From NCBI RefSeq assembly GCF_900258475.1, contig NZ_LT984887.1, positions 1,250,306 to 1,314,305 of the forward strand: 64,000 nt of DNA, written 5' to 3'. Below the pieces are notes generated by a model, which searched no databases, was not told the DNA's origin, and saw only the letters and a list, made by a program, of their open reading frames with translations. The translations under genes were made by a program, and so were the position numbers. This stretch comes from Anaerococcus sp. Marseille-P3915 (GTDB lineage Bacteria; Bacillota; Clostridia; Tissierellales; Peptoniphilaceae). Shown here in pieces: positions 42,379 through 51,081 of the stretch (the stretch's first letter is position 1; every line of letters starts with the position of its first letter).

Positions 42379-43381
42379 CTACGACCTCCTTTTCTCCCTC
42401 TAAGAGGAGACATCTAGCTGTGTGGTTACCTTCTACTCTGAAAAGTGGAATGTCTCTTTTTAGACATTCTTCTGTAGCATAGGCACACCTATTTGCAAAC
42501 TCGCAACCCTTTACATAATTGGCTGGGTCTGGGGTTTCGCCTGGAATGGTTGATAGCTTCTTATTCCTATCCATCCCTGGTACTGGAACAGATTTTAATA
42601 AAAGCTTGGTGTAAGGATGGGTAGGGCTATTAAAAACATCTGCCACTTCCCCATATTCTATAACTCTTCCCATATACATGACTGCAACCTGGTTGGCAAC
42701 TTCTGCTACAAGGCCCATGTTGTGGGTTATAAGGATTACTGACTTGCCTTCCTTATCTCTTAAGTCCTTCATAAGATCCATAATTTGGGCTTGGATTGTA
42801 ACATCAAGGGCTGTGGTTGGTTCATCGGCTATTAAAAGATTTGGGTTATTTACCATGGCTATCGCAATCATTACCCTTTGTTTCATACCACCAGAAAATT
42901 GGTGAGGGTAATTATCAAATCTTGATTCTGCTTCAGGTATGCCAAGCTTTTTAAGCATTTCTATGCCGATTTGTCTAGCTTCTTTTTTGGAAATCTTCCT
43001 ATGTTCTAGGATATTTTCTAGGATTTGGTCGCCTACCGTGTAGACTGGGTTTAGGGATTGCATTGGGTCTTGAAAAATCATTCCGATTTCCTTACCCCTA
43101 AGCTCTCTCATCTTTTTGCCGTAGGCTTTTTCCTTTAATATATCGACAGTCTTACCATCTTCCTTAAAAAATTCTGAGCTTCCTGAGCTTATCCTTGCCG
43201 TCTTTGGCAAGAGTTTGACCATGGAATTGACTGTGACTGATTTGCCGCAGCCAGATTCGCCTACTATTGATAAAATCTGACCCTTTTTAACATCTAGGCT
43301 TACGTTTTTTACTATTCTGTTGTATCTCTTTCCTACCTTAAATTCTGTGGATAGGTTTCTTAATTTGATTATATTGTCCAT
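42365..43381 (-). CDS. Peptide/sialic-acid-type ABC transporter ATPase (OppD-like)
   Basis: The 338-aa protein has Walker A GESGCGKSV, IFQDPMQSLNPVYTVG, signature SGGMKQRVMIAIAM, Walker B LLIADEPTTALDVT and a Cys-bearing C-terminal segment (GCEFANRCAYATEEC). It pairs with the OppF-like ATPase as a heterodimer on the importer. Confidence 0.9.
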   Translation of the reverse strand: MDNIIKLRNLSTEFKVGKRYNRIVKNVSLDVKKGQILSIVGESGCGKSVTVNSMVKLLPKTARISSGSSEFFKEDGKTVDILKEKAYGKKMRELRGKEIGMIFQDPMQSLNPVYTVGDQILENILEHRKISKKEARQIGIEMLKKLGIPEAESRFDNYPHQFSGGMKQRVMIAIAMVNNPNLLIADEPTTALDVTIQAQIMDLMKDLRDKEGKSVILITHNMGLVAEVANQVAVMYMGRVIEYGEVADVFNSPTHPYTKLLLKSVPVPGMDRNKKLSTIPGETPDPANYVKGCEFANRCAYATEECLKRDIPLFRVEGNHTARCLLLEGEKEVVDEGR

Positions 43382-43388
43382 ATTTCAC

Positions 43389-44267
43389 CTAATTTCTTGG
43401 GTCTAGAGCATCTCTTAGGCCATCGCCCAAAAAGTTGATACTCATTACAAATAGGGATATAAAGAGGCCTGGTATTATCCATTGCCACTTATACATTTGG
43501 ATGACTGTTATTGACTTGGCCGCATTTATTATCGTTCCCCAAGTTGGTACATTGGTTGGAACACCTAGTCCTAGGAAGGATAGGCCTGTTTCTTGGAGAA
43601 TAAAATAGGCTATATTTATTGTTGTTGCTACAATTATTGGGCTTAGGGTGTTTGGTAAGATATCCTTAAACATTATAGCAAAGTCTGATATACCAAAGGC
43701 CTTGTTTACATCTACATAGGTTTCTTCTCTTAGCCTTAAAACTTCATTTCTTACTATCCTAAAGACTGTCATCCAGCCTATTAGGGTGAAAACTAAGATC
43801 ATATTTGATACTGAAGGGCCAAGGATAGTTACAAGGACCATGACAAGGATTATCATAGGAAATGATTGTAAGACTTCTGATATTCTTATGAGGATGACAT
43901 CTATTAGACCGCCAAAATATCCGGCTATTAGGCCAAATATTGTGCCAATGATGGATGTGGTAAGGGCTGATGATATACCAATTAGGATTGAAATCCTTCC
44001 CCCATAAAGAAGCCTTGAATATAGGTCACGACCTGTTGAGTCTGTTCCAAATAAGTGGCCGTTGCCTGGGGCTTGGTTTAGTTTTCCCATGTCTATTTGA
44101 TTTGGATCATGGCTTGCAAGTAGGGGTGCAAAGATTGCTGATAGAATCATTAGCAAAACTATTACAAGTCCTACTATTGCCAATTTATTTGATAAAAACT
44201 TTTGCAAAGACCTCTTTGCCAAAGATGACTTTTTTTCTTTTTTCTCTACTAGATTTATTTCCGTCAT
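43389..44267 (-). CDS. ABC transporter permease (OppC/DppC-like)
   Basis: The 292-aa protein has an N-terminal OppC_N helix (FLSNKLAIVGLVIVLL), the linker HLFGTDSTGRDLYSRLLYGGR, five further membrane segments and an EAA-type loop (YVDVNKAFGISDFAIMFKDILPNTLSP). It forms the channel with the OppB-like protein. Confidence 0.9.
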   Translation of the reverse strand: MTEINLVEKKEKKSSLAKRSLQKFLSNKLAIVGLVIVLLMILSAIFAPLLASHDPNQIDMGKLNQAPGNGHLFGTDSTGRDLYSRLLYGGRISILIGISSALTTSIIGTIFGLIAGYFGGLIDVILIRISEVLQSFPMIILVMVLVTILGPSVSNMILVFTLIGWMTVFRIVRNEVLRLREETYVDVNKAFGISDFAIMFKDILPNTLSPIIVATTINIAYFILQETGLSFLGLGVPTNVPTWGTIINAAKSITVIQMYKWQWIIPGLFISLFVMSINFLGDGLRDALDPRN

Positions 44268-44275
44268 AATTTCAC

Positions 44276-45241
44276 CTACAATCTTATTCTTGGGTCAAGA
44301 ATCGCACTTAGGACATCTACCATGAAGGAGATTACAAGCATAACTGTGGCTATGAGTAAGGTTGTGACCATTATTATCGGATAGTCACCGCTCGTTACAG
44401 CTCCCATGAGGGTTGAGCCTATGCCTGGCCAGTTAAATACTGATTCTATTACTACAGAACCTCCTATAAGACCTGGAATCCTGAGCATGATTGTGACTAG
44501 GATTGGTCCCATTGAGTTTCTGAAGGCGTGTTTCAAATAAACCTTCCATTCAGGTATGCCCTTGCTTCTGGCTGTTTTAATATATTCTTGATTCATTACT
44601 CCAAGCATGGAGTTTCTAGTGTACCTTAATACTGTTGCAATCATGGCTATGGATAGGGCTAGGGCTGGTAGGACTAAGTTTTTGCTCTTATCCCAAAAGC
44701 TTGTCATACCAAATATATTTCTTCCCCCAACTGGGAACCATCCGAGTGATAGGGCAAAGACAGATATGAGAACTATACCAAATAAAAATTCTGGTATGGA
44801 TTGGCCGATTACACCTATAACCCTTGCTATATAGTCAATTGGGCCATTTTGGTTGACTGCTGATAGGATTCCTAAAACTATACCTAGGATTGATGATATG
44901 ATTAGGGCTGCTAGGGCAAGCTCTACTGTCGCTGGTAGTTTTTGGGCTAGTATATCTTTTATTGGTTGTCCATTTATTATAGAATAGCCAAAGTCCCCCT
45001 TAACTACCTGGCCAATCCACCTGCCATATTGGATTAGGATTGGATCATCTAGGCCATATCTTGCTCTTAGTTCTGCTATCATCTGTGGGTCTCTAGCTGA
45101 GCCTGGTGGCAAGAGGTAGTTGATTGGGTCTATTGGCATAGCCTGGAGGGCAACAAATATTAGAAAAGAAATTACTACAAGCATTGGTATCATTTGTATT
45201 AATTTCTTTAGTATGTATTTAAAAATATTGCCATTTTTCAT
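44276..45241 (-). CDS. ABC transporter permease (OppB/DppB-like)
   Basis: The 321-aa protein has an N-terminal ILKKLIQMIPMLVVISFLIF helix, LRARYGLDDPILIQYGRWI, and the EAA-type loop YIKTARSKGIPEWKVYLKHAFRN. It lies between the binding-protein gene and the OppC-like gene. Confidence 0.9.
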   Translation of the reverse strand: MKNGNIFKYILKKLIQMIPMLVVISFLIFVALQAMPIDPINYLLPPGSARDPQMIAELRARYGLDDPILIQYGRWIGQVVKGDFGYSIINGQPIKDILAQKLPATVELALAALIISSILGIVLGILSAVNQNGPIDYIARVIGVIGQSIPEFLFGIVLISVFALSLGWFPVGGRNIFGMTSFWDKSKNLVLPALALSIAMIATVLRYTRNSMLGVMNQEYIKTARSKGIPEWKVYLKHAFRNSMGPILVTIMLRIPGLIGGSVVIESVFNWPGIGSTLMGAVTSGDYPIIMVTTLLIATVMLVISFMVDVLSAILDPRIRL

Positions 45242-45273
45242 TTATTTTCTCCTTAAAGCGCAATTTTTCAAAA

Positions 45274-45301
45274 TTTTAGGGGCAACAGTTGTCGCCCCTA
45301 A
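45274..45301 (-). promoter_or_regulatory. Intercistronic hairpin after the binding-protein gene
   Basis: TTAGGGGC and GCCCCTAA form an 8-bp stem 9 bases past the binding-protein stop, followed by AAAATTTTG rather than a clean T-run. This is probably a partial terminator or mRNA-stabilising element that raises the amount of binding protein. Confidence 0.6.
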
Positions 45302-45309
45302 TTGAATAA

Positions 45310-46989
45310 CTATTTAAGCTCCCAATTTTCAAATCCGATGTCTGCTGCAAACCATGGATTTGTAAACTTAGCTCCGTTAGTATTTACATTGTCTGTATTT
45401 ACTAATATTTCATTTTTAAGCATGAAGACTACTTCTTTTGATAGGTCTTCTGATTCGATTTTTTGAAGTTCTTTTAGGATTTCCGCTCTCTTTGTCTTGT
45501 CAGTTTCTTGAAGGAGGTCAGAATATAGACCTTCGTATTTTTTACCAACTTCTTCGCCAAATACTCTTACTAGGTTGTTATTGGCTGGAACATATTCTCC
45601 ATACCATTCTTCATAGCCAAATGCTGATAGGCCTTTGAGGGCTATGTCATAGTTTCTTAGTTCCATAAGTTCTTGAGTAGCATCGCCTGCAAATTTTTGT
45701 ACGTTTACTGGGATTCCAACATCTTGTAGGTTTTGAGCTATAGAGTTATAGAGGTCTACTGATGATTGGTCAGCCATGTAGTATCTAAATTCTAGTGGTT
45801 GATCTGCTTTGTAGCCGATTTCTTTTAGAAGCTCTTTAGCTTTTTCTGGATTGTAAGCGTATTTTTCAGCTTCTTCGTTTTTGTTATCAGCATCTTTTGC
45901 TGGTACACCGAAGGTTGATACTTCTGCAAGACCTGGGAAGAGGCTCTTGGTTAGGTTTTCTCTATCTATAGCGTAATATATTGCTTGTCTAAACTTAGGA
46001 TTTTTGATCCATTCGCTAGCTGGTCTTTGGTCATTGCCTGTTTGGTTAAATACTAGGTAGTAGTAGAAAAGTGTGTCTACAGTTTGGCCTTCCCAGTTTT
46101 CTTTTTCAGAAACCGCTTGGATTTCTGTAGGTACCTTAGAATTAAATACGTCTGCTTGATCACCTAATACTGCATTTAATTTAGCATCAGATGGTACTAT
46201 ATTTACTACTACTGATTTGATTTTTGGTGCTTGACCTTCGTAATTTTCGTTTGGCTCAAGGGCTAGGTAAGAATCTGTTGCAACTTCTTTAACCTTGTAC
46301 ATACCATTTGTGATTGGGTTTTTCCAGAAGTCTGCTGTGTGATATTCTGTCATATCTACGCCTTCAAAGCCTGCCTTTGGAAGGATTGCAAATTGTGATA
46401 GGATTGGAATCATGTTACCAACAGATTTGTCCATTTCCATTGTTAGCTTGTTGCCTTCTACCTTTAGACCAGCAACTTCTTCTGCCTTGCCTTCTTTGTA
46501 GTCTTCTGCTCCCTTGATTGATGAGAAGGCTGATTTGTAAATTGAGTTAACCTTAGCTGCCTTTAGGGCACCTTCGATTGAGAATTTTACATCTTCTGCT
46601 GTAAGATCAGAGCCGTCTGACCATTTTAGGCCATCTTTAATGTTGAATTCATAGCTCATGCCATCTTCTGCCATTGTGTAAGAATCTAGAAGATCTTCTT
46701 TAAATTCTGTTAGTTCTGGATTTGCCTTAAATAGAGATCTGAAGGTTATAACCTTGTAGATATCTCCACGGTTCCACCAAGGTGTATCGAAGTTTGTACC
46801 TTCACCTTGTTTGTCAAATAGCATCCTTAGAGATTTTTCGCTAGACTCGTCTGTCTTTGCTGTCTCTTCTACCTTTGTTTCTTGCTTAGCATCTCCTGCT
46901 TCCTTGTTTTCTGGTGCCTTTGCGCCACCACAAGATGTTAGTAGCATGATAGCTGATAGGGCTAGGCCTAAAACGTAATTCTTTTTCAT
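45310..46989 (-). CDS. Solute-binding lipoprotein, family 5 (SatA/OppA-like)
   Basis: The 559-aa precursor has a lipoprotein signal (MKKNYVLGLALSAIMLLTSCGG, lipobox LTSC). SBP_bac_5 features include YEFNIKDGLKWSDGSDLTAEDVKFS near residue 110 and a WIKNPKFRQAIYYAIDRENL segment near residue 330. First gene of the nan operon. A family-5 binding protein serves sialic acid in Haemophilus ducreyi (SatABCD, recalled), so sialic acid or small sialosides are the likely ligand here. Confidence 0.87.
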   Translation of the reverse strand: MKKNYVLGLALSAIMLLTSCGGAKAPENKEAGDAKQETKVEETAKTDESSEKSLRMLFDKQGEGTNFDTPWWNRGDIYKVITFRSLFKANPELTEFKEDLLDSYTMAEDGMSYEFNIKDGLKWSDGSDLTAEDVKFSIEGALKAAKVNSIYKSAFSSIKGAEDYKEGKAEEVAGLKVEGNKLTMEMDKSVGNMIPILSQFAILPKAGFEGVDMTEYHTADFWKNPITNGMYKVKEVATDSYLALEPNENYEGQAPKIKSVVVNIVPSDAKLNAVLGDQADVFNSKVPTEIQAVSEKENWEGQTVDTLFYYYLVFNQTGNDQRPASEWIKNPKFRQAIYYAIDRENLTKSLFPGLAEVSTFGVPAKDADNKNEEAEKYAYNPEKAKELLKEIGYKADQPLEFRYYMADQSSVDLYNSIAQNLQDVGIPVNVQKFAGDATQELMELRNYDIALKGLSAFGYEEWYGEYVPANNNLVRVFGEEVGKKYEGLYSDLLQETDKTKRAEILKELQKIESEDLSKEVVFMLKNEILVNTDNVNTNGAKFTNPWFAADIGFENWELK

Positions 46990-47051
46990 GTTCCCTCCTT
47001 GAAATTCGATTTCGTGATAAGGTTTTTTAAGTATATATGTAAGATTGAAGT

Positions 47052-47063
47052 TATAAGCTTATA
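47052..47063. promoter_or_regulatory. Palindrome in the nan operon leader
   Basis: TATAAGCTTATA, a 12-bp perfect palindrome about 30 bp downstream of the -10 box; a second possible regulator site. Confidence 0.3.
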
Positions 47064-47070
47064 TACCTAA

Positions 47071-47085
47071 AAAACATTTTCCTAA
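47071..47085 (-). promoter_or_regulatory. Shared operator-like motif, nan transporter promoter
   Basis: TTAGGAAAATGTTTT on the minus strand, starting 9 bp after the -10 box. The same 15-mer follows the -10 box of the sialidase gene at 48586-48600. It could be the RpiR-type operator or a degenerate catabolite-response element. Confidence 0.5.
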
Positions 47086-47093
47086 CTATCTAC

Positions 47094-47122
47094 ATTATAG
47101 GACATATTAAAAATAATTTCAA
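47094..47122 (-). promoter_or_regulatory. Promoter of the nan operon
   Basis: TTGAAA (47122-47117), 17 bp, TATAAT (47099-47094) on the minus strand, ~105 bases before the binding-protein ATG. Confidence 0.7.
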
Positions 47123-47191
47123 ATTTTTTATTAATTTTGAAAGTACTTTTAGATGCTCTCTTATTTTTTATATTTTTTGCTAAAGATTCTT

Positions 47192-48571
47192 CTAATTCAT
47201 CAGATATTCAAAGTCAAATTCTATATATTTTAAAAACTCTTTCTCTTCTAAACCATCCTTTTGTCTTTGTTCAAAAAGAAGGGCGAAGATATCGTCTTTT
47301 CCTGTATATTCTAGGCAGGAATAGGTGAAGTTTGTATCTGTGATTTGCTTTTGTCTAATGGTTCTTAGTTTATTTCCCTCGCCTACTTCCATGACCCTGA
47401 TATAGCCATTGTTTCTTCCTGGCCCTTTGGGATTTGCCACTAGGATATATTCCTTGCCATCCTTGTCATATTTTAGGACTGATACCATGCAGAAGGCTTC
47501 TGAATCAAAATCTGTCTGACAAAGGGCTTTTTCAAAAGTCTCTCCATCATCGTATGAATATGAATACAGAATCCTATCCGATGTTGTCCTCGAAAATAGG
47601 ATTAGTGTCCCATCATTTAGGCTTACTAGCTGGCTTTCACTTGTATTTGTGAGAGTTTTTCCATCTAGGGCAGAGTAGCCCTCTCCATCATTTACAGATT
47701 TTGACCTTGACCAGGTCTTGCCAAAGTCATCTGAATAAATAAGACAGGCATGTTCCCTTAAGTCATAGATATCATCCTTATTTTCTGTTGTGTAATAAAG
47801 AGGGATTAGGAGCCTGCCGCTTGGTAATTGGAGGCCTCTTCCCGGGCAGACTCCCATAAAGATCATCCTATCATCTGCTACAAAGTGGGATATATCAACA
47901 GGACTTGCCCATGTCTTGCCCCCATCTTCTGATTGGGTAAACCATAGGTAGGGTGTTTGGTGGACTCTAAGGATGGATGTCTCTGAATAAATATTTCCTA
48001 CTAGCTTGTCACCCTCATAAATATTGCCCAGCTTATCAAAGGGATAGGAATCCTCCATACAAACCCTGTATGGACTTGGGGTATGGTCCATCCCATAGAC
48101 TTTGCCATTTTTTATGTAGAACCTAGACTGGGCCTTTTCAAAAAGGAGGGTATTTCCGCTGTTATAGAATAAAATCGGATATTTTTCACCGCCAAATTCT
48201 ACATAGCCTGTGCCTTTTTTGGATGTAAGGTAGTTGCCGCTTGACCTAAACTTATCAATTACCATGTAGACCTTATTGCCTGGTTCATAATAGGCTGGAG
48301 TTAGGTTGGTGTCTATGGTGTAGGTGGGATTGGCGTCTTTAAATCTTGGCTCCATAAAGGCTTTGAAGAGGCCTGAAAAATCATCATCACCCTTCTTTTT
48401 GATCCTTAGGGCTGGCTCTATCAGACCTCCCCAGTCGCTTTCACTTTCTAATCTTTGATCAGCTGCAGCCAAGAGGTCACCATTTTTAAGGAGAGCAAGG
48501 CTTGGTATCCTATAATATGGCGATTCCTCAAGGCCTGGATAAAATAAATCTATTGTCTGGCTTTTATACAT
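47192..48571 (-). CDS. Sialidase without signal peptide (cytoplasmic GH33)
   Basis: The 459-aa beta-propeller protein has the RIP motif (YYRIPSLALL, first Arg of the triad) and three Asp-boxes (SEDGGKTWAS, SDDFGKTWSR, SYDDGETFEK). The start at 48571 is set by AAGGAGG 7 bases upstream; seven more codons upstream contain that site. No signal peptide, anchor or carbohydrate-binding module is present, so it should act inside the cell on imported sialosides. It is a single gene upstream of the nan operon with a promoter of the same design. Confidence 0.88.
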   Translation of the reverse strand: MYKSQTIDLFYPGLEESPYYRIPSLALLKNGDLLAAADQRLESESDWGGLIEPALRIKKKGDDDFSGLFKAFMEPRFKDANPTYTIDTNLTPAYYEPGNKVYMVIDKFRSSGNYLTSKKGTGYVEFGGEKYPILFYNSGNTLLFEKAQSRFYIKNGKVYGMDHTPSPYRVCMEDSYPFDKLGNIYEGDKLVGNIYSETSILRVHQTPYLWFTQSEDGGKTWASPVDISHFVADDRMIFMGVCPGRGLQLPSGRLLIPLYYTTENKDDIYDLREHACLIYSDDFGKTWSRSKSVNDGEGYSALDGKTLTNTSESQLVSLNDGTLILFSRTTSDRILYSYSYDDGETFEKALCQTDFDSEAFCMVSVLKYDKDGKEYILVANPKGPGRNNGYIRVMEVGEGNKLRTIRQKQITDTNFTYSCLEYTGKDDIFALLFEQRQKDGLEEKEFLKYIEFDFEYLMN

Positions 48572-48585
48572 AATACCTCCTTGGT

Positions 48586-48600
48586 AAAACATTTTCCTAA
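48586..48600 (-). promoter_or_regulatory. Shared operator-like motif, sialidase promoter
   Basis: TTAGGAAAATGTTTT, identical to 47071-47085, starting 5 bp after the -10 box of the sialidase promoter. Confidence 0.5.
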
Positions 48601-48604
48601 TTTA

Positions 48605-48632
48605 ATTATAGACTCTTGCAATTTATTTTCAA
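48605..48632 (-). promoter_or_regulatory. Promoter of the sialidase gene
   Basis: TTGAAA (48632-48627), 16 bp, TATAAT (48610-48605) on the minus strand. Confidence 0.7.
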
Positions 48633-48693
48633 TGACTAAAGGGTTTTTGAAAATACTTTTGCTTTCTTTAAAGACTTTGAAGAAAATCTCAAA

Positions 48694-48720
48694 GAAAAAA
48701 GCCCGCCTTGGGCTTTTGTT
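48694..48720 (-). terminator. Terminator of pepT
   Basis: AAAAGCCC and GGGCTTTT around a short loop, with a T-run on the minus strand. Confidence 0.85.
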
Positions 48721-48721
48721 T

Positions 48722-49957
48722 TTAAAAATCATCTTGCATTAAATTTAAGGTTACTAGGAAGGACTTGTAGAAGCTGTCTATTGGCAAGAATTCCTTGTTT
48801 GAGTGGAAGTTGTGGGCTCCTGTGAAATAATTTGGGGTAAAGATTCCCTTTCTTGATAGGAAGGACCCGTCAGTTCCTCCTCGCATTGGGATTATTTTTT
48901 CTTCTATCTCTAGGCTTTTAAAGACCTCCCTAAGCCTTTCTACAGCGATTTTGTTTTCATCATTCATAGAGTCAGCTATATTGTCATAAACATCTGAAAT
49001 TTCAATCTCTATCTGAGCTTTCTTGTATCTTTCTTTTAATAGGTCAGCTATTTTATAGAGATAAGCCTTGCTAGCCTCAAATTTTTCCCTATCGTGGTTT
49101 CTTATATTAAAGTCAAGCCTTAGATTAAGGACATCTGACTTTATATCTGTCATCCAAATATATCCTTCCCTATTTTCGGTATTTTCAGGCATCTTGGCTC
49201 TATCTAGCATAGAAATAAAATCGTGGGCTATCATGATTGGGTTTACTAGATTGTCCTTGGCTGACATTGGGTGGGCTGATACTCCTTTTATTTTGAGGGT
49301 CCCGCTTGCTGCATTGAAGGTCTCATAGACAAGTTCTCCAAGGGCGCAACAATCTATGGTGTAGGCATAGTCGACATTGAACTTATCAAAATCAATTTTT
49401 CTTGATCCCCTAAGTCCTATCTCCTCATCTGGGACAAAGGCTATGAAAATCTCACAGTGGTCAATCTCTGGATTTTCTTTTAAAAACCATAGGGCTGTCA
49501 TAATATTGGCAATAGCCGCCTTGTTATCTGCCCCTAGGACTGACCTTCCATCTGTGAAAATTATATCATCACCAATATAATCTAGGATTTCGGGATTGTC
49601 CTTGACATAAAAGGTGATTTCTTCGTTTAATTTTATATCCTTGCCATCATAAGCTTTGATAAGCTGAGGGTGAATCTTATCTGATAAGCCCACATCGACC
49701 GTATCAAGATGGGCAACCCAGCCAATAGACCTGGATCTATCTCCCCTCCTAGGAAGCCTTGCCTGAACGACTCCAAAATCATTTACCTTTATATCTACTA
49801 GGCCCACGTCCTCTAAATCAGCCGCTAAGACCTTGGCCATCTCCCACTGACCAGGGCTTGATGGGACTTCTTCATTTTTATCATCAGACTGGCTAGGGAT
49901 TGCCAGGTATTTTAGGAAATTTTCTACTAATTTATCTTTTATTATCTTTTCATTCAT
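48722..49957 (-). CDS. pepT: Peptidase T (tripeptide aminopeptidase)
   Basis: The 411-aa M20-family metalloenzyme has the metal ligands in VAHLDTVDVG, GADNKAAIANI, PDEEIGLRGS, TIDCC and GAHNFHSNKEF, and RGGTDGSFLSRKG. It releases the N-terminal residue of tripeptides in the cytoplasm. It is a single gene with its own terminator. Confidence 0.93.
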   Translation of the reverse strand: MNEKIIKDKLVENFLKYLAIPSQSDDKNEEVPSSPGQWEMAKVLAADLEDVGLVDIKVNDFGVVQARLPRRGDRSRSIGWVAHLDTVDVGLSDKIHPQLIKAYDGKDIKLNEEITFYVKDNPEILDYIGDDIIFTDGRSVLGADNKAAIANIMTALWFLKENPEIDHCEIFIAFVPDEEIGLRGSRKIDFDKFNVDYAYTIDCCALGELVYETFNAASGTLKIKGVSAHPMSAKDNLVNPIMIAHDFISMLDRAKMPENTENREGYIWMTDIKSDVLNLRLDFNIRNHDREKFEASKAYLYKIADLLKERYKKAQIEIEISDVYDNIADSMNDENKIAVERLREVFKSLEIEEKIIPMRGGTDGSFLSRKGIFTPNYFTGAHNFHSNKEFLPIDSFYKSFLVTLNLMQDDF

Positions 49958-49981
49958 TATCTTCTCTTTTCTTTATTAGAG

Positions 49982-50005
49982 AAAAAACCACAGGCTGGCT
50001 GTGAT
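49982..50005 (-). terminator. Terminator of the FemX-ABC-lipoprotein operon
   Basis: CACAGCCAGCCTGTGG folds into a short stem followed by six T on the minus strand. Confidence 0.7.
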
Positions 50006-50025
50006 TTCCTCTAAAGCCTAAAATC

Positions 50026-51081
50026 TTACTTGTTAAGGTCTAGGTTCTTTATATTTTTGTCATGGTCAATATAGTAAAGCTTGCCATCATGGGCTCTGTA
50101 GCCGTAGGATTCTAGGTCTTTTTCTATGGTCTCTCCTGTGAGATAATTTATTATATCCATCTTGAATAAATAAGCAGATTCATCTGAATTTACTGGATTT
50201 TGGATGATCATGTATTTGCCTATGAAATTGAGGGTTGATGAGTCTTCCAAGCTGTATTTTTCATCTTTTATGGTAAATTCATTTCCTTCTGATTTGAATA
50301 TCTCATAGATAGGCTTACCCTTATCAAGGTATTTAGCCCCCATTACATATTGGACCTGGGTATCTTTTTCGATTAAATCTGGTTCTTGGTCAAAAGCCTT
50401 TTCTAGGTCAATCCTATAAAGATTTACAGTCGAATCCTTTTCAAGTTTTGAAAAAACTGCTTCCTTATCAGTGACTCCTAGGCCTATTATACTTTCCCAA
50501 CCTATTGATCTTGTTCCTGTGTAGAGGTTTATCTTTCCACTGGCTAGGTTTACTTGGGCAAGACCTGACTTTTCGCTATTAAGCTTGTTATAATCATCAC
50601 CGTCGTAGTAAGAATACATGCCATAGATCTTATCACCTATCATTGCCTTTGGCAAAAAGGCCTCGTTTTCCTTAAATTGATAAAGGGTGGTAATGTCCTT
50701 GCCGGCTATCTTTCTTATGGAAAAATCATGCTTAGGATAAGATCCTAGGACAAAGAGGTCACCTGAATAAGGAATATAGCTTGCTGAGTATTCCTTTTCG
50801 TAAGAAAGATCTTTTGTATTAAAGCCTAAATCCTTGAGGACATCTATCACCTGACCATCCTTGATGCTTACTAAGTCGTAGTAGGAGAAGAAATAATCAT
50901 CCTCTCCTAGGGCCTTAGCATCTTGATTCTCATTTGAATTTTCTAAAGATCCTTCTGGCTTATTTTCAACTTGGTTTTCTATTTTTTCTTCAGACTTATT
51001 AGCTTGGTTGACACTCTGGTCTTTTTGGCCGCATGCTACTAGGCCTAGGGCAAGAATTGTAATAAGAATTTGCTTTTTCAT
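50026..51081 (-). CDS. Putative lipoprotein of the MacB-like ABC operon
   Basis: The 351-aa precursor has a lipobox (ALGLVACGQ), an Asn/Glu/Lys-rich linker (residues ~22-55) and then a domain of repeating beta-strand units (KIYGMYSYYDGDDYN, KLYYIDHDKNI) resembling WD/propeller-like or DUF5050-type proteins. It shares its first base with the last base of the upstream stop codon region, showing tight coupling with the permease. The role is unknown; its last place in the operon suggests an accessory to the ABC system. Confidence 0.6.
   Translation of the reverse strand: MKKQILITILALGLVACGQKDQSVNQANKSEEKIENQVENKPEGSLENSNENQDAKALGEDDYFFSYYDLVSIKDGQVIDVLKDLGFNTKDLSYEKEYSASYIPYSGDLFVLGSYPKHDFSIRKIAGKDITTLYQFKENEAFLPKAMIGDKIYGMYSYYDGDDYNKLNSEKSGLAQVNLASGKINLYTGTRSIGWESIIGLGVTDKEAVFSKLEKDSTVNLYRIDLEKAFDQEPDLIEKDTQVQYVMGAKYLDKGKPIYEIFKSEGNEFTIKDEKYSLEDSSTLNFIGKYMIIQNPVNSDESAYLFKMDIINYLTGETIEKDLESYGYRAHDGKLYYIDHDKNIKNLDLNK

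Noticed and set aside
48550-48732. Minus-strand 60-aa ORF between the sialidase and pepT
   Set aside because: It covers the sialidase promoter, the shared motif and the pepT terminator; no coding character.
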